NCBI RefSeq assembly: GCF_905220995.1
Contig: NZ_CAJNBJ010000017.1
Coordinates: forward strand, 124,001-188,000
Reading direction: 5' to 3'
DNA: 64,000 bases
Source of the DNA: Nitrospira defluvii
GTDB taxonomy: Bacteria > Nitrospirota > Nitrospiria > Nitrospirales > Nitrospiraceae
Each line of letters opens with the position of its first letter. The stretch's first letter is position 1. Both the position numbers and the translations under genes were made by a program. Under the pieces are notes generated by a model. That model searched no databases. It was not told where the DNA came from and saw only the letters and a list, made by a program, of their open reading frames with translations. Positions 24,729-34,024 of this stretch are shown here, piece by piece.

Positions 24729-24911
24729 ATGAAACGACAGGAACTGGAAGGCAAACTGCCCACCATGACGCAGGCGCAACTCGTCGAGACGGTGAAGACC
24801 TGCCTCGACATGATCGAGCGGTTAGAGAATGATCTCTCCGCCGGAACGCGCAAGCTCGAAGAAATGTCGGCGCTTGTTAAAAAGCTGTCTGACACCAATC
24901 ACGCCGGCTGA
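24729..24911 (+). CDS. Small coiled-coil protein of unknown function
   Basis: A 60-residue protein (MKRQELEGKLPTMTQAQLVE at its start) with heptad-like spacing through TCLDMIERLENDLSAGTRKLEEMSALVKKL. It lies 25 bases after hflX and is probably on the same transcript. An AAGGAG-like sequence (GCAAGGAGCA) precedes the ATG by about 10 bases. No family recognised. Confidence 0.55.
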   Translation: MKRQELEGKLPTMTQAQLVETVKTCLDMIERLENDLSAGTRKLEEMSALVKKLSDTNHAG

Positions 24912-25102
24912 TGCCAGCCTAGCCTCCCTCATCGGTGCTTCTCTCGCTCACGAAAAGTACACCTGACAATTTCTAGGGGTTTGCCTAACTCCCCTGTTGA
25001 TGGGCATGCGGTACTGTGAAGTCATAAGAATTTGCAAAGGAAATATTAGGCACGCATGACGGAAACGTTATGAACGCATAATATAAAAATTGCGAATTCG
25101 GA
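24912..25102 (+). other. Orphan non-coding stretch leading into a strong terminator; candidate small RNA
   Basis: No supported frame is present. The stretch is richer in A/T than the surroundings, contains a GGGG-11 nt-CCCC stem-loop near 24974-24992, and runs directly into the terminator at 25103. A terminator 190 bases past the last gene with structure in between could end a small RNA or a long hflX 3' end. No RNA family is recognised. Confidence 0.35.
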
Positions 25103-25134
25103 AGCTCCGCCCTCGAAAGAGGACGGAGCTTTTT
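25103..25134 (+). terminator. Strong Rho-independent terminator
   Basis: A 12-base stem AGCTCCGCCCTC / GAGGACGGAGCT with one mismatch closes on a GAAA tetraloop (25115-25118) and is followed by TTTTCTTCTT. Confidence 0.9.
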
Positions 25135-25234
25135 CTTCTTAGGATCCCACACCATGGCGAATCACTGATCAGGAGGAACCAGCACGAGAGCCTCGCCCAG
25201 GGCATTCATCTCGTGCACCGTCTATTCCTCAGGA

Positions 25235-26355
25235 CTTTCGGCGGCTGCTTCACATCGTCGCGTACCATCGCGATGCCTCGAAGTGGCGCTGCTATACTCC
25301 GTCTTGTGGCGACTGACGACCACTCAACCCCGGTTGCTGGCGTCGAAGTTGATGCGGAGGTCAGCCGCCTTCTGACGATGCAACAGCAGGTTCAGTGCGA
25401 TGTCTATCACATGAAGGCCTATGTGCGGTTTCGCAAGGTCGTCGATGGATCGGTGGAGCACTACATCGCCTGGCATCAGCCGGATCATCCCATCCTGCCG
25501 CTCGCGGCTCCGTTTTTTTTGCGGAACGGTTTGCTTCTCTGCGCTGGTCGATCCTCACGCCGGAGGCGTCGGCCCATTGGGATGGGGAGACCATCAGCTT
25601 CGGCCCGGGAGTGACGCAGCGGGAGGCGCCGAGCGACGATGCGTTGGAGACGGCTTGGCGAACCTATTACGCGGCGACGTTTAACCCGGCTCGGATCAAC
25701 CACGGCCATGCGAGCGCAGCTACCGGGGCGATTTTGGAAGGGTCTGCCGGAATCCCGCGTGATTGCGCCACTCACGCAGGCGGTGCGCGGGCGCGTGGGC
25801 GAGGTGATCGACTCGCGTCAGCACATGGCCGTCTTGCCGATGGGCGACTCCTTGCCGGAGCTCGCGCAAGCTGCCGCGACCTGCACCGGGTGCGAGCTGC
25901 ACCTGTCCGCCACGCAGACCGTCTTTGGACGTGGTCCGTCCAACGCCCGCATCATGCTGGTCGAAGAACAATCAGGAGATCAGGAAAAATTGGCCGGTGA
26001 ACCGTTTGTCGGCCCCGCTGGTGAGGTGTTGAATCGGGCGCTGGCGCAGGCGGAGATCGATCGCTCACAATTGTATGTGACCAATGCGGTGAAACATTTC
26101 CGGTTCGTTCTGGAAGGCCGCCGTCGCCGGCAGCGGAGTTGAAAGCGGTGCGGCCGGAGGTCGTCGTGTGCCTGGGCCGAACCGCCGCGCAGTCGCTCAT
26201 CGGCGGTCAGGTGCCGGTGGAACAACAGCCCGGGCGGTTTTTTCAACAGCCCCTTCTCGTCCCGCATTCTACTGATCTACCATCCCTCCAGCATTCTTCG
26301 TGCCCGTGATCGCGTCATCCAGGATCGCTTATTCCTCGGCTTGTGTAGGATCTAA
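25235..26355 (+). pseudogene. Decayed UdgX-type uracil-DNA glycosylase fused to a DUF4130 domain
   Basis: Family segments appear in order but in shifting frames. First comes FRRLLHIVAYHRDASKW; then LLYSVLWRLTTTQPRLLAS. Next are QQVQCDVYHMKAYVRFRK and AWHQPDHPILPLAAPFF. After a shift at a run of eight T (25513-25520) come LRWSILTPEASAHWDG and AWRTYYAATFNPARIN. After another, MRAQLPGRFWKGLPESRVI, GEPFVGPAGEVLNRALAQA and YVTNAVKHFRF. Finally AVRPEVVVCLGRTAAQSLI and IYHPSSILRARDRVIQDRL. At least four frame changes are needed and the KRRIH-type loop is destroyed, so no functional enzyme can be made. UdgX proteins bind or excise uracil from DNA. Confidence 0.85.
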
Positions 26356-26518
26356 AGACCGCTGTGGCGTGAGGCAGGCCGGGTTTCTTCCATCACCCAT
26401 CGCATTGATTTCGTGCCATTGGTCCCGGCGACCGGGGCTTTCCCCAGTGTGTCGGCCTCTCTACGCAGGGTACCCCGAATCAGGTTCGATCGATTCGGCT
26501 AACGAAATGGGAGGTTGT

Positions 26519-26836
26519 ATGATGAAGCGAACTCTTCAAATGTGTCTCGTTGCAGCGCTGATCACTGGTGGAGGAGGCTTCGCGTTTGCGGCCGATCCCA
26601 TGAAGGACAGGGAAGCGACGCCAACCTTGGGCGAGAGGATTACGAAGGATGCCGTGAAAGGCACGCTCATGAAGATGGACGGGGAGTTCTACCAGATCAG
26701 GAACGCGGATGGGGAACTCGTCCGGGTGCATGTGGACAAGAGCACCAAGCTCGATAAAGTGGTCGAGGGTGATAGGGTCAAAGCCTATGTGACCGATAAG
26801 GGCCACGTCACCACATTACAGCGGATTGAGAAGTAG
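26519..26836 (+). CDS. Exported small protein of unknown function
   Basis: About 105 residues with a signal peptide (MMKRTLQMCLVAALITGGG, cleavage after FAFA-AD). The mature part has a short beta-rich domain, DAVKGTLMKMDGEFYQIRNAD then VRVHVDKSTKLDKVVEGDRVKAYV, which looks like a small OB-type barrel. GGGAGG lies four bases before the first ATG and seven before a second at 26522; either may be used. Probably periplasmic; no partner is evident. Confidence 0.65.
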   Translation: MMKRTLQMCLVAALITGGGGFAFAADPMKDREATPTLGERITKDAVKGTLMKMDGEFYQIRNADGELVRVHVDKSTKLDKVVEGDRVKAYVTDKGHVTTLQRIEK

Positions 26837-26858
26837 CCGACATAACAGGTGGTCAGAG

Positions 26859-26882
26859 GCGGCAGGTCTGCAGGCCTGCCGC
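26859..26882 (+). terminator. Hairpin after the exported small protein gene
   Basis: Perfect 8-base stem GCGGCAGG / CCTGCCGC with an 8-base loop. The tail TTATGGG is a poor U-tract, so termination may be partial. Confidence 0.5.
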
Positions 26883-26925
26883 TTATGGGTAGAGCGGCAA
26901 TCCCGTTCCTCAATGATCAGGAATC

Positions 26926-26934
26926 TGCTATCAT
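26926..26934 (+). promoter_or_regulatory. Extended -10 promoter of the phosphatidylserine synthase gene
   Basis: TGCTATCAT, followed 20 nt later by the chosen ATG at 26954. This supports that start over a later in-frame ATG at 27053. Confidence 0.45.
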
Positions 26935-26953
26935 TTTTCCTGTCGAGTGGCCG

Positions 26954-27649
26954 ATGATCAAAACCGGCCGGGCAAGTTTCCCAGTTAACCATGCAGCGGA
27001 ATCCCGCTTGGGTTTCCCTACCGTGAGTGTGTTGCCACCCAAACATTTTTCGATGTTGCGCGAGTTCCATCTGGCCGATGTGCTCACGCTCGGCAACGCC
27101 GCCTGTGGTCTCGCGGGTGTGTTCTTTGCGATGCAGTACATGAGCAGCGGTTCGCTGGCCCACTTTTTCGCCGCCGCGGCATTCTCACCGGCCGCGCTGC
27201 TGTTTGATTGGTTCGACGGCCGCGTCGCCCGGTGGCGGCATCAGCAATCGGTGCTGGGGCGGGAACTGGATTCCTTGGCCGACATCATCTCCTTCGGCGT
27301 GGCACCTGCCGCGCTTGCGTTTGCCGCAGGCCTCCGAGGAGGGTGGGATTGGATAGCGCTAACATACTTCGTCTGCTGTGGAGTGAGCCGGCTGGCCCGC
27401 TACAACGTGACCGCCGAACGCCTTTCGGCAGGCCATGACAAGGTGGCCTATTTTGAAGGCACGCCCATACCCACCACGGCCCTCCTGACCGGCGTGTTGG
27501 CCTGGGCGGCATGGCAGGATCGGCTCGGCGAGCACCTCTACGGAGGTCTCTGGACCATCGGCCCAGGCGACCTGCATGCCTTGTCGCTGTTGTTCGTTCT
27601 TTCCGGTACGTTGATGATCAGCAAGACGCTTCATATTCCTAAACTGTAG
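26954..27649 (+). CDS. pssA: CDP-diacylglycerol--serine O-phosphatidyltransferase
   Basis: A 231-residue membrane enzyme. The CDP-alcohol phosphotransferase motif is complete: DGRVARWRHQQSVLGRELDSLAD (DGxxAR, then Gly, then the DxxxD), followed by SFGVAPA. VLTLGNAACGLAG at the N-terminus is typical of PssA. It makes phosphatidylserine, the precursor of phosphatidylethanolamine, in the inner membrane. No psd gene lies next to it. The first about 30 residues before REFHLADVLTL are not conserved in the family, so the true start could be 27053. Confidence 0.85.
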   Translation: MIKTGRASFPVNHAAESRLGFPTVSVLPPKHFSMLREFHLADVLTLGNAACGLAGVFFAMQYMSSGSLAHFFAAAAFSPAALLFDWFDGRVARWRHQQSVLGRELDSLADIISFGVAPAALAFAAGLRGGWDWIALTYFVCCGVSRLARYNVTAERLSAGHDKVAYFEGTPIPTTALLTGVLAWAAWQDRLGEHLYGGLWTIGPGDLHALSLLFVLSGTLMISKTLHIPKL

Positions 27650-27882
27650 TCGCGTATAACACTACGACGTGCACCGACGCGAGTTTCTGTAGGCGCGTGC
27701 TGGAAGGTCATGCGCTCACAGGGCTCATCGATGTTGTAGGAATTTAGGCAGGGATTCTAAATTCCTCGTCATGCCCCGTTTTTTTCAAGTTGCCATACGA
27801 AATGACCGAGAAAGATCTCTAACTAGCCTCACTCCCGGGTGGCAAATCCGCACGTCAGTTGTCGGAGCATAAGGAGCATTTC

Positions 27883-29553
27883 ATGATGACCACGTTAATG
27901 GACAAATTGTCCATTCGATACAAGCTCGCATTGATTGCAGGCCCGTTGCTAGTCGGTTTGTTGGTAATGATGATGACGGGCTACGCCACAATCAGCGAGG
28001 TCAAGGTCACCGGCCCAGTGTATCAAGGCATCATTGACACGAAGGACTTGGTCGCCGACGTGCTTCCTCCGCCGCAGTACCTTTTGGAATCGTACCTGGT
28101 GGTGTTGCAAATGCTCCAGGAGTCGGATCGCACGGCGTTGACACAACTGGTGGCGCGCGGTAAACAACTTCGAAAAGAATATGACGAACGGCATGGCTAT
28201 TGGATCAGAACGCTGGCGGCCGGTCCGATGAAAACCGCGCTGGTGGAAAAATCGTACCGATCCGGTGTGGCGTTTCTGGATACGCGCGATCAGGAGTTTG
28301 TCCCCGCAGTGCTTGCGGGTGATATGACCAAGGCTCGTGCATTGGCCGCGGGGAAATTGAATCAGCATTATCGTGAACACCGTGAAGCGATCGACGAAGT
28401 GGTGGCCGCTGCCATGCCCTGGCAACTACAGCAGGAAGCGCAGGCGACGACGATCGTCCAATCTCGTATCAACAACATCGCGTTCGTGTCGCTCGCCATC
28501 TTGTGCACTGCTACCGTGGTGGGCTTCGTCGTTGCCCGGCGCATCACCAGTCGCCTGTCCACGATCGAGTCCTGCTTCCAAACAATCTCCACCGGCGACC
28601 TCCGGGTTCGAATTCCTGTGCAGGGAGAGGATGAAGTGGCCCGGTTGAGCCAGGCGACGAATGGACTGCTGGACAACCTGGAAAGCATGATCGGTCGGGT
28701 GGCGGTCGTGACCGAGCAGTTAGCATCGGCGGCTGTTGAACTTTCAGCCACCGCGGTACAAATTTCTGGAGGCACGGCTCGTCTCACATCACGTGCTTCT
28801 CACACCGCTGCAGCGGTTGAACAGATGAATGCGACGGTGGGACAGGTGGCACAGAATTCTGGGCAGGCGGCCTGTTTGGCGCGCGAAACTGTCGAGACCG
28901 CACAGGACGGCGGGGCGGTCGTGTCCAGTACGATTTCCGGTATGCAGCTCCTGGCAACGGCGGTCACCAGTTCATCGACCATCATTACTGAATTGGGGAA
29001 ATCCTCCGACCAGATTGGCATGATTGTGCGCACGATCGAGGATATTGCCGACCAGACGAATCTGTTGGCCCTCAATGCCGCGATCGAAGCCGCGCGGGCA
29101 GGAGAACAGGGCCGTGGGTTTGCGGTCGTGGCCGACGAAGTTCGCAAGTTAGCGGAACGGACCACGAAGGCGACCAAAGAAATCAGCGACATGATTCGAC
29201 AGATTCAGCAGGACACACGCGGCGCGGTCGATTCCATGCAAGATGGGACTCGGAAGGTGGCTGCGGGAATGGAACTCGCGAATAGAACTGGCGAGGCGCT
29301 GGCCCAAATTGTCCGGATGGTTTCGCAAAGTGCGGACATGATTCAGCAGATCGCCATCGCTTCGGAAGAGCAATCTACGGCGACTCAACAGATTGCGGCG
29401 GATATCGAAAATGTGGCGCAGGTCACGAAGGAGTCGGCCGCCGGCGCCGATGAATCCGCGAAAGCCTGTCAGAATCTGAGCGAGATGGCAATCGACCTCC
29501 AGCGCCTAGTCGGAAAATTTCATGTCTCGAAAATAGGTGGATTCCTGGCATAA
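27883..29553 (+). CDS. Methyl-accepting chemotaxis protein
   Basis: A 556-residue chemoreceptor. TM1 covers about residues 13-36. A periplasmic sensing domain of about 160 residues follows, and TM2 is near 205-227 ([20 protein letters not shown]). A HAMP domain leads into a long cytoplasmic coiled coil with the conserved hairpin tip [20 protein letters not shown] and [22 protein letters not shown] precedes the ATG by six bases. No che or motility gene is nearby, so it must signal to a CheA encoded elsewhere. The ligand is unknown. Confidence 0.92.
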   Translation: MMTTLMDKLSIRYKLALIAGPLLVGLLVMMMTGYATISEVKVTGPVYQGIIDTKDLVADVLPPPQYLLESYLVVLQMLQESDRTALTQLVARGKQLRKEYDERHGYWIRTLAAGPMKTALVEKSYRSGVAFLDTRDQEFVPAVLAGDMTKARALAAGKLNQHYREHREAIDEVVAAAMPWQLQQEAQATTIVQSRINNIAFVSLAILCTATVVGFVVARRITSRLSTIESCFQTISTGDLRVRIPVQGEDEVARLSQATNGLLDNLESMIGRVAVVTEQLASAAVELSATAVQISGGTARLTSRASHTAAAVEQMNATVGQVAQNSGQAACLARETVETAQDGGAVVSSTISGMQLLATAVTSSSTIITELGKSSDQIGMIVRTIEDIADQTNLLALNAAIEAARAGEQGRGFAVVADEVRKLAERTTKATKEISDMIRQIQQDTRGAVDSMQDGTRKVAAGMELANRTGEALAQIVRMVSQSADMIQQIAIASEEQSTATQQIAADIENVAQVTKESAAGADESAKACQNLSEMAIDLQRLVGKFHVSKIGGFLA

Positions 29554-29617
29554 AAGAAGTGCCTGCGCGAGTCCAGCAGCCGAGTCGCCTGGTCGAATCA
29601 ATTGTTCAACAATACGG

Positions 29618-29632
29618 GGAGACGTCGTCTCC
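29618..29632. terminator. Short perfect hairpin after the chemoreceptor gene
   Basis: GGAGACG-T-CGTCTCC is a perfect 7-base inverted repeat with a one-base centre; a second small palindrome (ATTGTT-C-AACAAT) lies just before it. No clear U-tract follows. Confidence 0.3.
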
Positions 29633-29817
29633 TTGATAGATGTGATGGTTCTACGAAGGCAACCTCTGAACGGAAGACGTCGGGCATTTCGCCTACGAAT
29701 GCCGTCAATCCGGTCCAAGAACACTCCCCTGTGCCCGTGAGGCGCTAGCTCTACCCTTTCTCCTACTCTCGTCTTGCGATCAGACTGAAGACGTGAGACC
29801 TTAGCGCGACTCAGCTG

Positions 29818-30912
29818 ATGTCCCAGATGAACATTCTCCAAGCAACTCAGGCCTATGAGCGATGGTCGGCGCGGCAGGCGCCGTTTGTGCCTGACGATCT
29901 GCGCCTGAAGCATGCCATGATGACGCAAAGCGCCTTCTCGTTTCTCCGCGCCACCTGTTACCGGTGGATGGAGGTCTGGCCGCAAGTCTGTGGCGAGCTC
30001 ACCGGGGTTCCATCGTTGCGGGCGGTCGGGGATCTCCATGTCGAGAATTTCGGCACCTGGCGCGATAGTGAGGGCCGTTTGATCTGGGGCATCAATGATT
30101 TTGACGAGGCCTGTGTCTTTCCCTACACCAGCGACCTGGTGCGCCTGGTGGTGAGTGCCAAGCTCGCCGGTCGGACGGAGCATCTGGGCGTCAAGTTGGA
30201 CGAGGCCTGCGATGCGGTGTTGACCGGTTACCTCGAAGGACTGCGGGCGGGAGGACGGCCGTTTGTCTTATCGGAGCAGCATCCCTGGTTGCGCGAGATT
30301 GCCACGAGCTCTCTCCGCGATCCGGTGAAGTTCTGGAAAAAAATGGCGGCTTTGCCGATGGTGCAGGGCAGGGTGTCGCACGAGGTGACGAATGCACTTG
30401 AACAGGTGATGCCGGAGGCTGGTTTGTCGTACGGTCTGCGGAGGCGAGTATCGGGCCTGGGCAGCCTGGGGCGTCTGCGCTTTGTCGCGCTCGCGGAATG
30501 GCGGGGAGGAAAGGTGGCGCGCGAGGCCAAGCGTCTGATCGCCGCCGCCGGTCTCTGGGCCAGAGGGCAGAAGGGCGACGGCGCGATCCTGTATCAATCG
30601 ATGCTGGAGAATGCCGTGCGTTGTCGCGATCCGTTTGTGCGCATGGAGGGCCCGTGGCTGCTCCGGAGGCTGTCGCCCTATTGTTCGCGCATTGAATTGA
30701 CGGCGTTGCCGAAAAAGCGAGATGAGGGAAAACTGCTGTATGCCATGGGGTGGGAGACGGCCAATGTCCATCTCGGCGACCAGCCTCGCATCAAGGCCGT
30801 ACAGCGCGATCTGGCCGCACGAAAGTCCGGCTGGCTGCGGAAGGCGGCCAAGGCGATGACGAAAGTTACGCTGGTGGATTGGAGCGATTGGGCTGAGCAC
30901 CATATCGGGTAA
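29818..30912 (+). CDS. DUF2252 family protein (kinase-like fold)
   Basis: A 364-residue protein with the family signatures AVGDLHVENFGTWRD (about residues 63-77) and GINDFDEACVFPYTSDLVRLVVSAKLA. The GDLHxxNF and DFDE motifs resemble the catalytic and metal sites of aminoglycoside-phosphotransferase-like kinases; no substrate is known for the family. Its last 45 codons are duplicated as a fragment near 34540. Confidence 0.82.
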   Translation: MSQMNILQATQAYERWSARQAPFVPDDLRLKHAMMTQSAFSFLRATCYRWMEVWPQVCGELTGVPSLRAVGDLHVENFGTWRDSEGRLIWGINDFDEACVFPYTSDLVRLVVSAKLAGRTEHLGVKLDEACDAVLTGYLEGLRAGGRPFVLSEQHPWLREIATSSLRDPVKFWKKMAALPMVQGRVSHEVTNALEQVMPEAGLSYGLRRRVSGLGSLGRLRFVALAEWRGGKVAREAKRLIAAAGLWARGQKGDGAILYQSMLENAVRCRDPFVRMEGPWLLRRLSPYCSRIELTALPKKRDEGKLLYAMGWETANVHLGDQPRIKAVQRDLAARKSGWLRKAAKAMTKVTLVDWSDWAEHHIG

Positions 30913-31017
30913 CGGATCGCGAGGGTAGAAGAACGTAATGCCGCTGACATCTGGACGGATGAACTGGAGAGGAAGAACTACGAGTGTGCCTGTGAGTCGG
31001 AGTCGCCTGACTGTTTT

Positions 31018-32277
31018 TCAATCAGCACGTGGCTGAGCTGCGACTTGCGGGTTGTGCAAGAGCCCGTCGAGCGCGTGATTCAACATCGTAGCAACGAGGC
31101 GATGACCTCGTTCATCCGGATGGGCCAGATCCAGATAGAGGCTGGCATCTTGCGCGAAGGCCTGCCCGGCTTCGACGATGGTCGCGCCATGCTCCCGGCC
31201 GACGATCCGCACGATCTCGTTGTATTCGCTATCGAGGCGGAGTGGTCTGCCGCCGTGCATGAGTTTTCCGACGGGCAGAGTCAGGGTCGCCACCGACTTC
31301 GCTTCCTCCGATGCCCCTCGATGGTCCAAGACGAGAGCCAGGTACTTCCTTCCCAACTCTGAGAACCAGTTATCCAGATTGACTGCAACGCGCAACTCCG
31401 CTTCCGCTTGCTCATACTGCCCATTGTTCATGTGAGTGATGCCGGCCCGCAAGTGTTCAGAATGTGCGGGGTTATCCTGGAACAGGACAAAGACCAGCGG
31501 CACCTGCCGCTCCCGACAGAACCGTGCAATGCGCTCCAGGTTTTGCCGGTATTGTTCCGGTGAGACACGTGTCTTGGCGTTGCGGGCATCGACCTGGACC
31601 AGAGAATCAGCGCGATGCTTATCCGGGCGTAATATGGATACCAGGCTCTGTACGACTCGAAACAGGTAGAGTTTTTCACGAACGAGGTCGAACTGATGCG
31701 ACAGCGCTTCTCGGTTGAACTTCTCCCGGCTGTCGATGGCCTCTTCCGAGGGCACAACACGCCTATCGTTGAAGCTGAACGACGCAATAACCAGATCAGG
31801 CTGAACCGTGGAGAAATATTTGGCCAGGGTTTCATACCCCTGGAAGGATGTATAGCCACTCACTCCCAGGTTGATCACGTCTGCGTCCTCACGCAGGTCG
31901 TCCAAGACTTCCGGAAATGCACTACGGGTCGGCACGCCCCAGCCAAAGGTATTGGAATCTCCTATCGCGAGGATGCGTTTGTGGGCTGTATCGTGGATCT
32001 GCTGTGTATCCTCGGAAAAAAATCCTTGCGCGTCGAACTGGCGCAGGTACCGAGAGGAATCGTGACTATGCCGCTCTCCGCCTACTAGCCCTTTGAAGTA
32101 GGGGCGTCGTTCCCACCCGATGTCGGAGGCGTATTGATACCAGTCCGGCTCTTGTGACGACAGATCTGCACGCACCGTGAGCAGAATCCGCGACAGGCCT
32201 TCGAGGGAAAGGAGGATTGCGAGGGTGATCGCCACTGTGATGAGGGTTGTGGAGACGATGCTTCGTCGGTGTGGCAT
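31018..32277 (-). CDS. Membrane-anchored SGNH/GDSL hydrolase-family protein
   Basis: A 419-residue protein with one N-terminal membrane helix (about residues 9-30) and an extracytoplasmic SGNH domain. The four blocks are present: GDSNTFGWG (Ser), INLGVSGYTS (Gly), ASFSFND (Asn) and DLAHPDERGHR (Asp-x-x-His). A TPR-like insert (HMNNGQYEQAEAELRVAVNLDNWF) sits between blocks III and V. Such proteins hydrolyse or transfer acyl groups on polysaccharides or lipids outside the cytoplasm. The DUF5989 gene just upstream on the same strand is a known kind of neighbour for such hydrolases in surface-polysaccharide loci. Confidence 0.8.
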   Translation of the reverse strand: MPHRRSIVSTTLITVAITLAILLSLEGLSRILLTVRADLSSQEPDWYQYASDIGWERRPYFKGLVGGERHSHDSSRYLRQFDAQGFFSEDTQQIHDTAHKRILAIGDSNTFGWGVPTRSAFPEVLDDLREDADVINLGVSGYTSFQGYETLAKYFSTVQPDLVIASFSFNDRRVVPSEEAIDSREKFNREALSHQFDLVREKLYLFRVVQSLVSILRPDKHRADSLVQVDARNAKTRVSPEQYRQNLERIARFCRERQVPLVFVLFQDNPAHSEHLRAGITHMNNGQYEQAEAELRVAVNLDNWFSELGRKYLALVLDHRGASEEAKSVATLTLPVGKLMHGGRPLRLDSEYNEIVRIVGREHGATIVEAGQAFAQDASLYLDLAHPDERGHRLVATMLNHALDGLLHNPQVAAQPRAD

Positions 32278-32503
32278 CCGTGGGTCCTGGTCGGCTGGGG
32301 AACGCGTCCGGGCTAAGTGCTGTCACGCTACGGGAGACTCATGCATTGGAACAGTATCGACGAAGATGCCGGACTTGCCAAGCAAAGAGCACACTTTTAC
32401 ACGTGTGCGACTGTATATGTACTGCGCAAACGATTCGTTTCGGGGGGCACGGCTGGTATGCGCGCAATCCGGCCCCCCTGGGGAGACTCGTGCCTTCCAG
32501 AGC

Positions 32504-32683
32504 TTAGAAGACCGAATAGATAGCCGGAGCGAGAACGCTGCCTTCGAGAAAGAACGCAAGGGCACTCATTGCCATGAGGACAAAAATGACCGGCGCCAAC
32601 CAATACGACTTCTTTTCCTTGAGATACATCAAGCATTCTGTGATCAAACAATAGTAATCGTGCGCTTTTGTTGTGGTATTCAT
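32504..32683 (-). CDS. DUF5989-type small membrane protein (59 residues)
   Basis: The reverse strand from 32683 encodes a protein starting MNTTTKAHDYYCLITECLMY, then LKEKKSYWLAPVIFVLMAMS and ending LAPAIYSVF. The pattern of Lys-rich segment, Tyr/Trp-Trp/Leu-Pro, one membrane helix and a final Ser-xx-APxIYxxF is the DUF5989 pattern. GGAGG lies five bases before the ATG. It is co-oriented with the SGNH gene 226 bases downstream. Confidence 0.75.
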   Translation of the reverse strand: MNTTTKAHDYYCLITECLMYLKEKKSYWLAPVIFVLMAMSALAFFLEGSVLAPAIYSVF

Positions 32684-32740
32684 TCAGCCCTCCATAGTGA
32701 CAACAGTTCTTGGTGACGCTGACGTTCTCTTTGTGATGGT

Positions 32741-34024
32741 CTATGACTGCACGAGCGAAACAGGATGCTTTTCCCGACGGGCGGACGACCAGGCGTTCGC
32801 ATGCCTACAGCATTCTCTAAACACGATGAACGAAATGATGGCGCCTGGATAAAACCAGAATCCGCCGAACCGTGACGTGATGCCGCCGCAAATCAGCGCG
32901 ACGATCATGGATGTGAAATCAGCCACAGGGCCAAGGGGTTCGAAGACTTGCATGTGTCTGGCGTTTGTCAGGAGGCCGTCTTTGCGAATCGTTTCCACCT
33001 GCCAAGGCCGTTTCTCATAGGGTTTCAGGGGGGCGGTTTGGGGAACGCCTGGCGCAGCAGTGTCCTTGAGCACATTGTCATCGCAGGCATCGATGCAGGC
33101 ATAGCACTTGATACATTCGGTATTTGTGACTTTCCCATTGAAATGGAAGATCTCCCGACTGACGTCGATGCCTTGCGGGCAGGCATTGCTGCAATCGCGG
33201 CAGCCTGTACACTGGGCCACACGCGTGATCTTGGCCTGCACCGGGGAGATGTTCATGAGCGGGACCATCATCGGAGCGTAGGGGCACAAGATCCGGCAAA
33301 ATGCACCCTGTCCGTAGCGCAGATTCATCACGATGCTCATCGTGAATTGGATGAACACTGCCAAGCCAAAGGCGAGCACATAGTCGTTCCAGGTGGGATT
33401 GATGTCAAAATTGAAGAACGCGGTGTTTTTTGCAAACGCTTTCCCTTCATAACCAGGTAAATCTGCAATTGGCACCGGCGCCATCACATTCACCTTAGGT
33501 GTGAATCCTACGTTGTGAAGAAGAATGATGACCGGCAAGAGCAATACAAACAGAGCTCCTATCCTCAAGAGCCAGCGATGAGGGGTGTTGATCAGTACAT
33601 TTTTTTCACGCAGCTTCAAGTATTGGCGCACCTTGAGTTTGCGTAGAATCCAGTCAGCGAACTCAATCGCCCCGCGCATGTGGCAGACCCAACCACAGAA
33701 TCCGCGTCCCCAGATGAGGATTGAGCCTAAGATGAGGATGACCATGATTGATGCGGCGTTGATAGTTCCTTTGGCGAGGGAAGGCACCCCCATCATCGCG
33801 GTCTTGCCCCAGATTTCGATACCGAAGACATGCCAGGAAATCAGGTGAAAGGCGATATAGGCATGTACCGATGCCAAGGCGATCATGCGGTACTGATGCC
33901 GCTTGGTGGGGGAGACGTGTACTGGAGTGTGAACCTTACAGGAACCGTGGGACTCTTCTTTGCGACGGTCGATGGTGATGAGCTGGAGTGGCGGGGGCTG
34001 TAGAGAAGCGGCGGCAACCTTCAT
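32741..34024 (-). CDS. NapH/CcoG-type membrane polyferredoxin
   Basis: A 427-residue inner-membrane iron-sulfur protein. It has several membrane helices with two CxxxC loop motifs (GFCGWVCHM and FCRILCPY). Two ferredoxin sites follow, CTGCRDCSNACPQG and CIKCYACIDACDDN, and two last membrane helices (FTSMIVALICGGITS, GFWFYPGAIISFIVF). Related proteins pass electrons across or at the membrane for nitrate or nitrous-oxide reductases, or act in copper handling for cytochrome oxidase. The usual CcoG C-terminal Ig-like domain is absent. In the first loop, His replaces the common Pro after the second Cys. The start at 34024 has GGAG about 10 bases upstream. Confidence 0.8.
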   Translation of the reverse strand: MKVAAASLQPPPLQLITIDRRKEESHGSCKVHTPVHVSPTKRHQYRMIALASVHAYIAFHLISWHVFGIEIWGKTAMMGVPSLAKGTINAASIMVILILGSILIWGRGFCGWVCHMRGAIEFADWILRKLKVRQYLKLREKNVLINTPHRWLLRIGALFVLLLPVIILLHNVGFTPKVNVMAPVPIADLPGYEGKAFAKNTAFFNFDINPTWNDYVLAFGLAVFIQFTMSIVMNLRYGQGAFCRILCPYAPMMVPLMNISPVQAKITRVAQCTGCRDCSNACPQGIDVSREIFHFNGKVTNTECIKCYACIDACDDNVLKDTAAPGVPQTAPLKPYEKRPWQVETIRKDGLLTNARHMQVFEPLGPVADFTSMIVALICGGITSRFGGFWFYPGAIISFIVFRECCRHANAWSSARREKHPVSLVQS

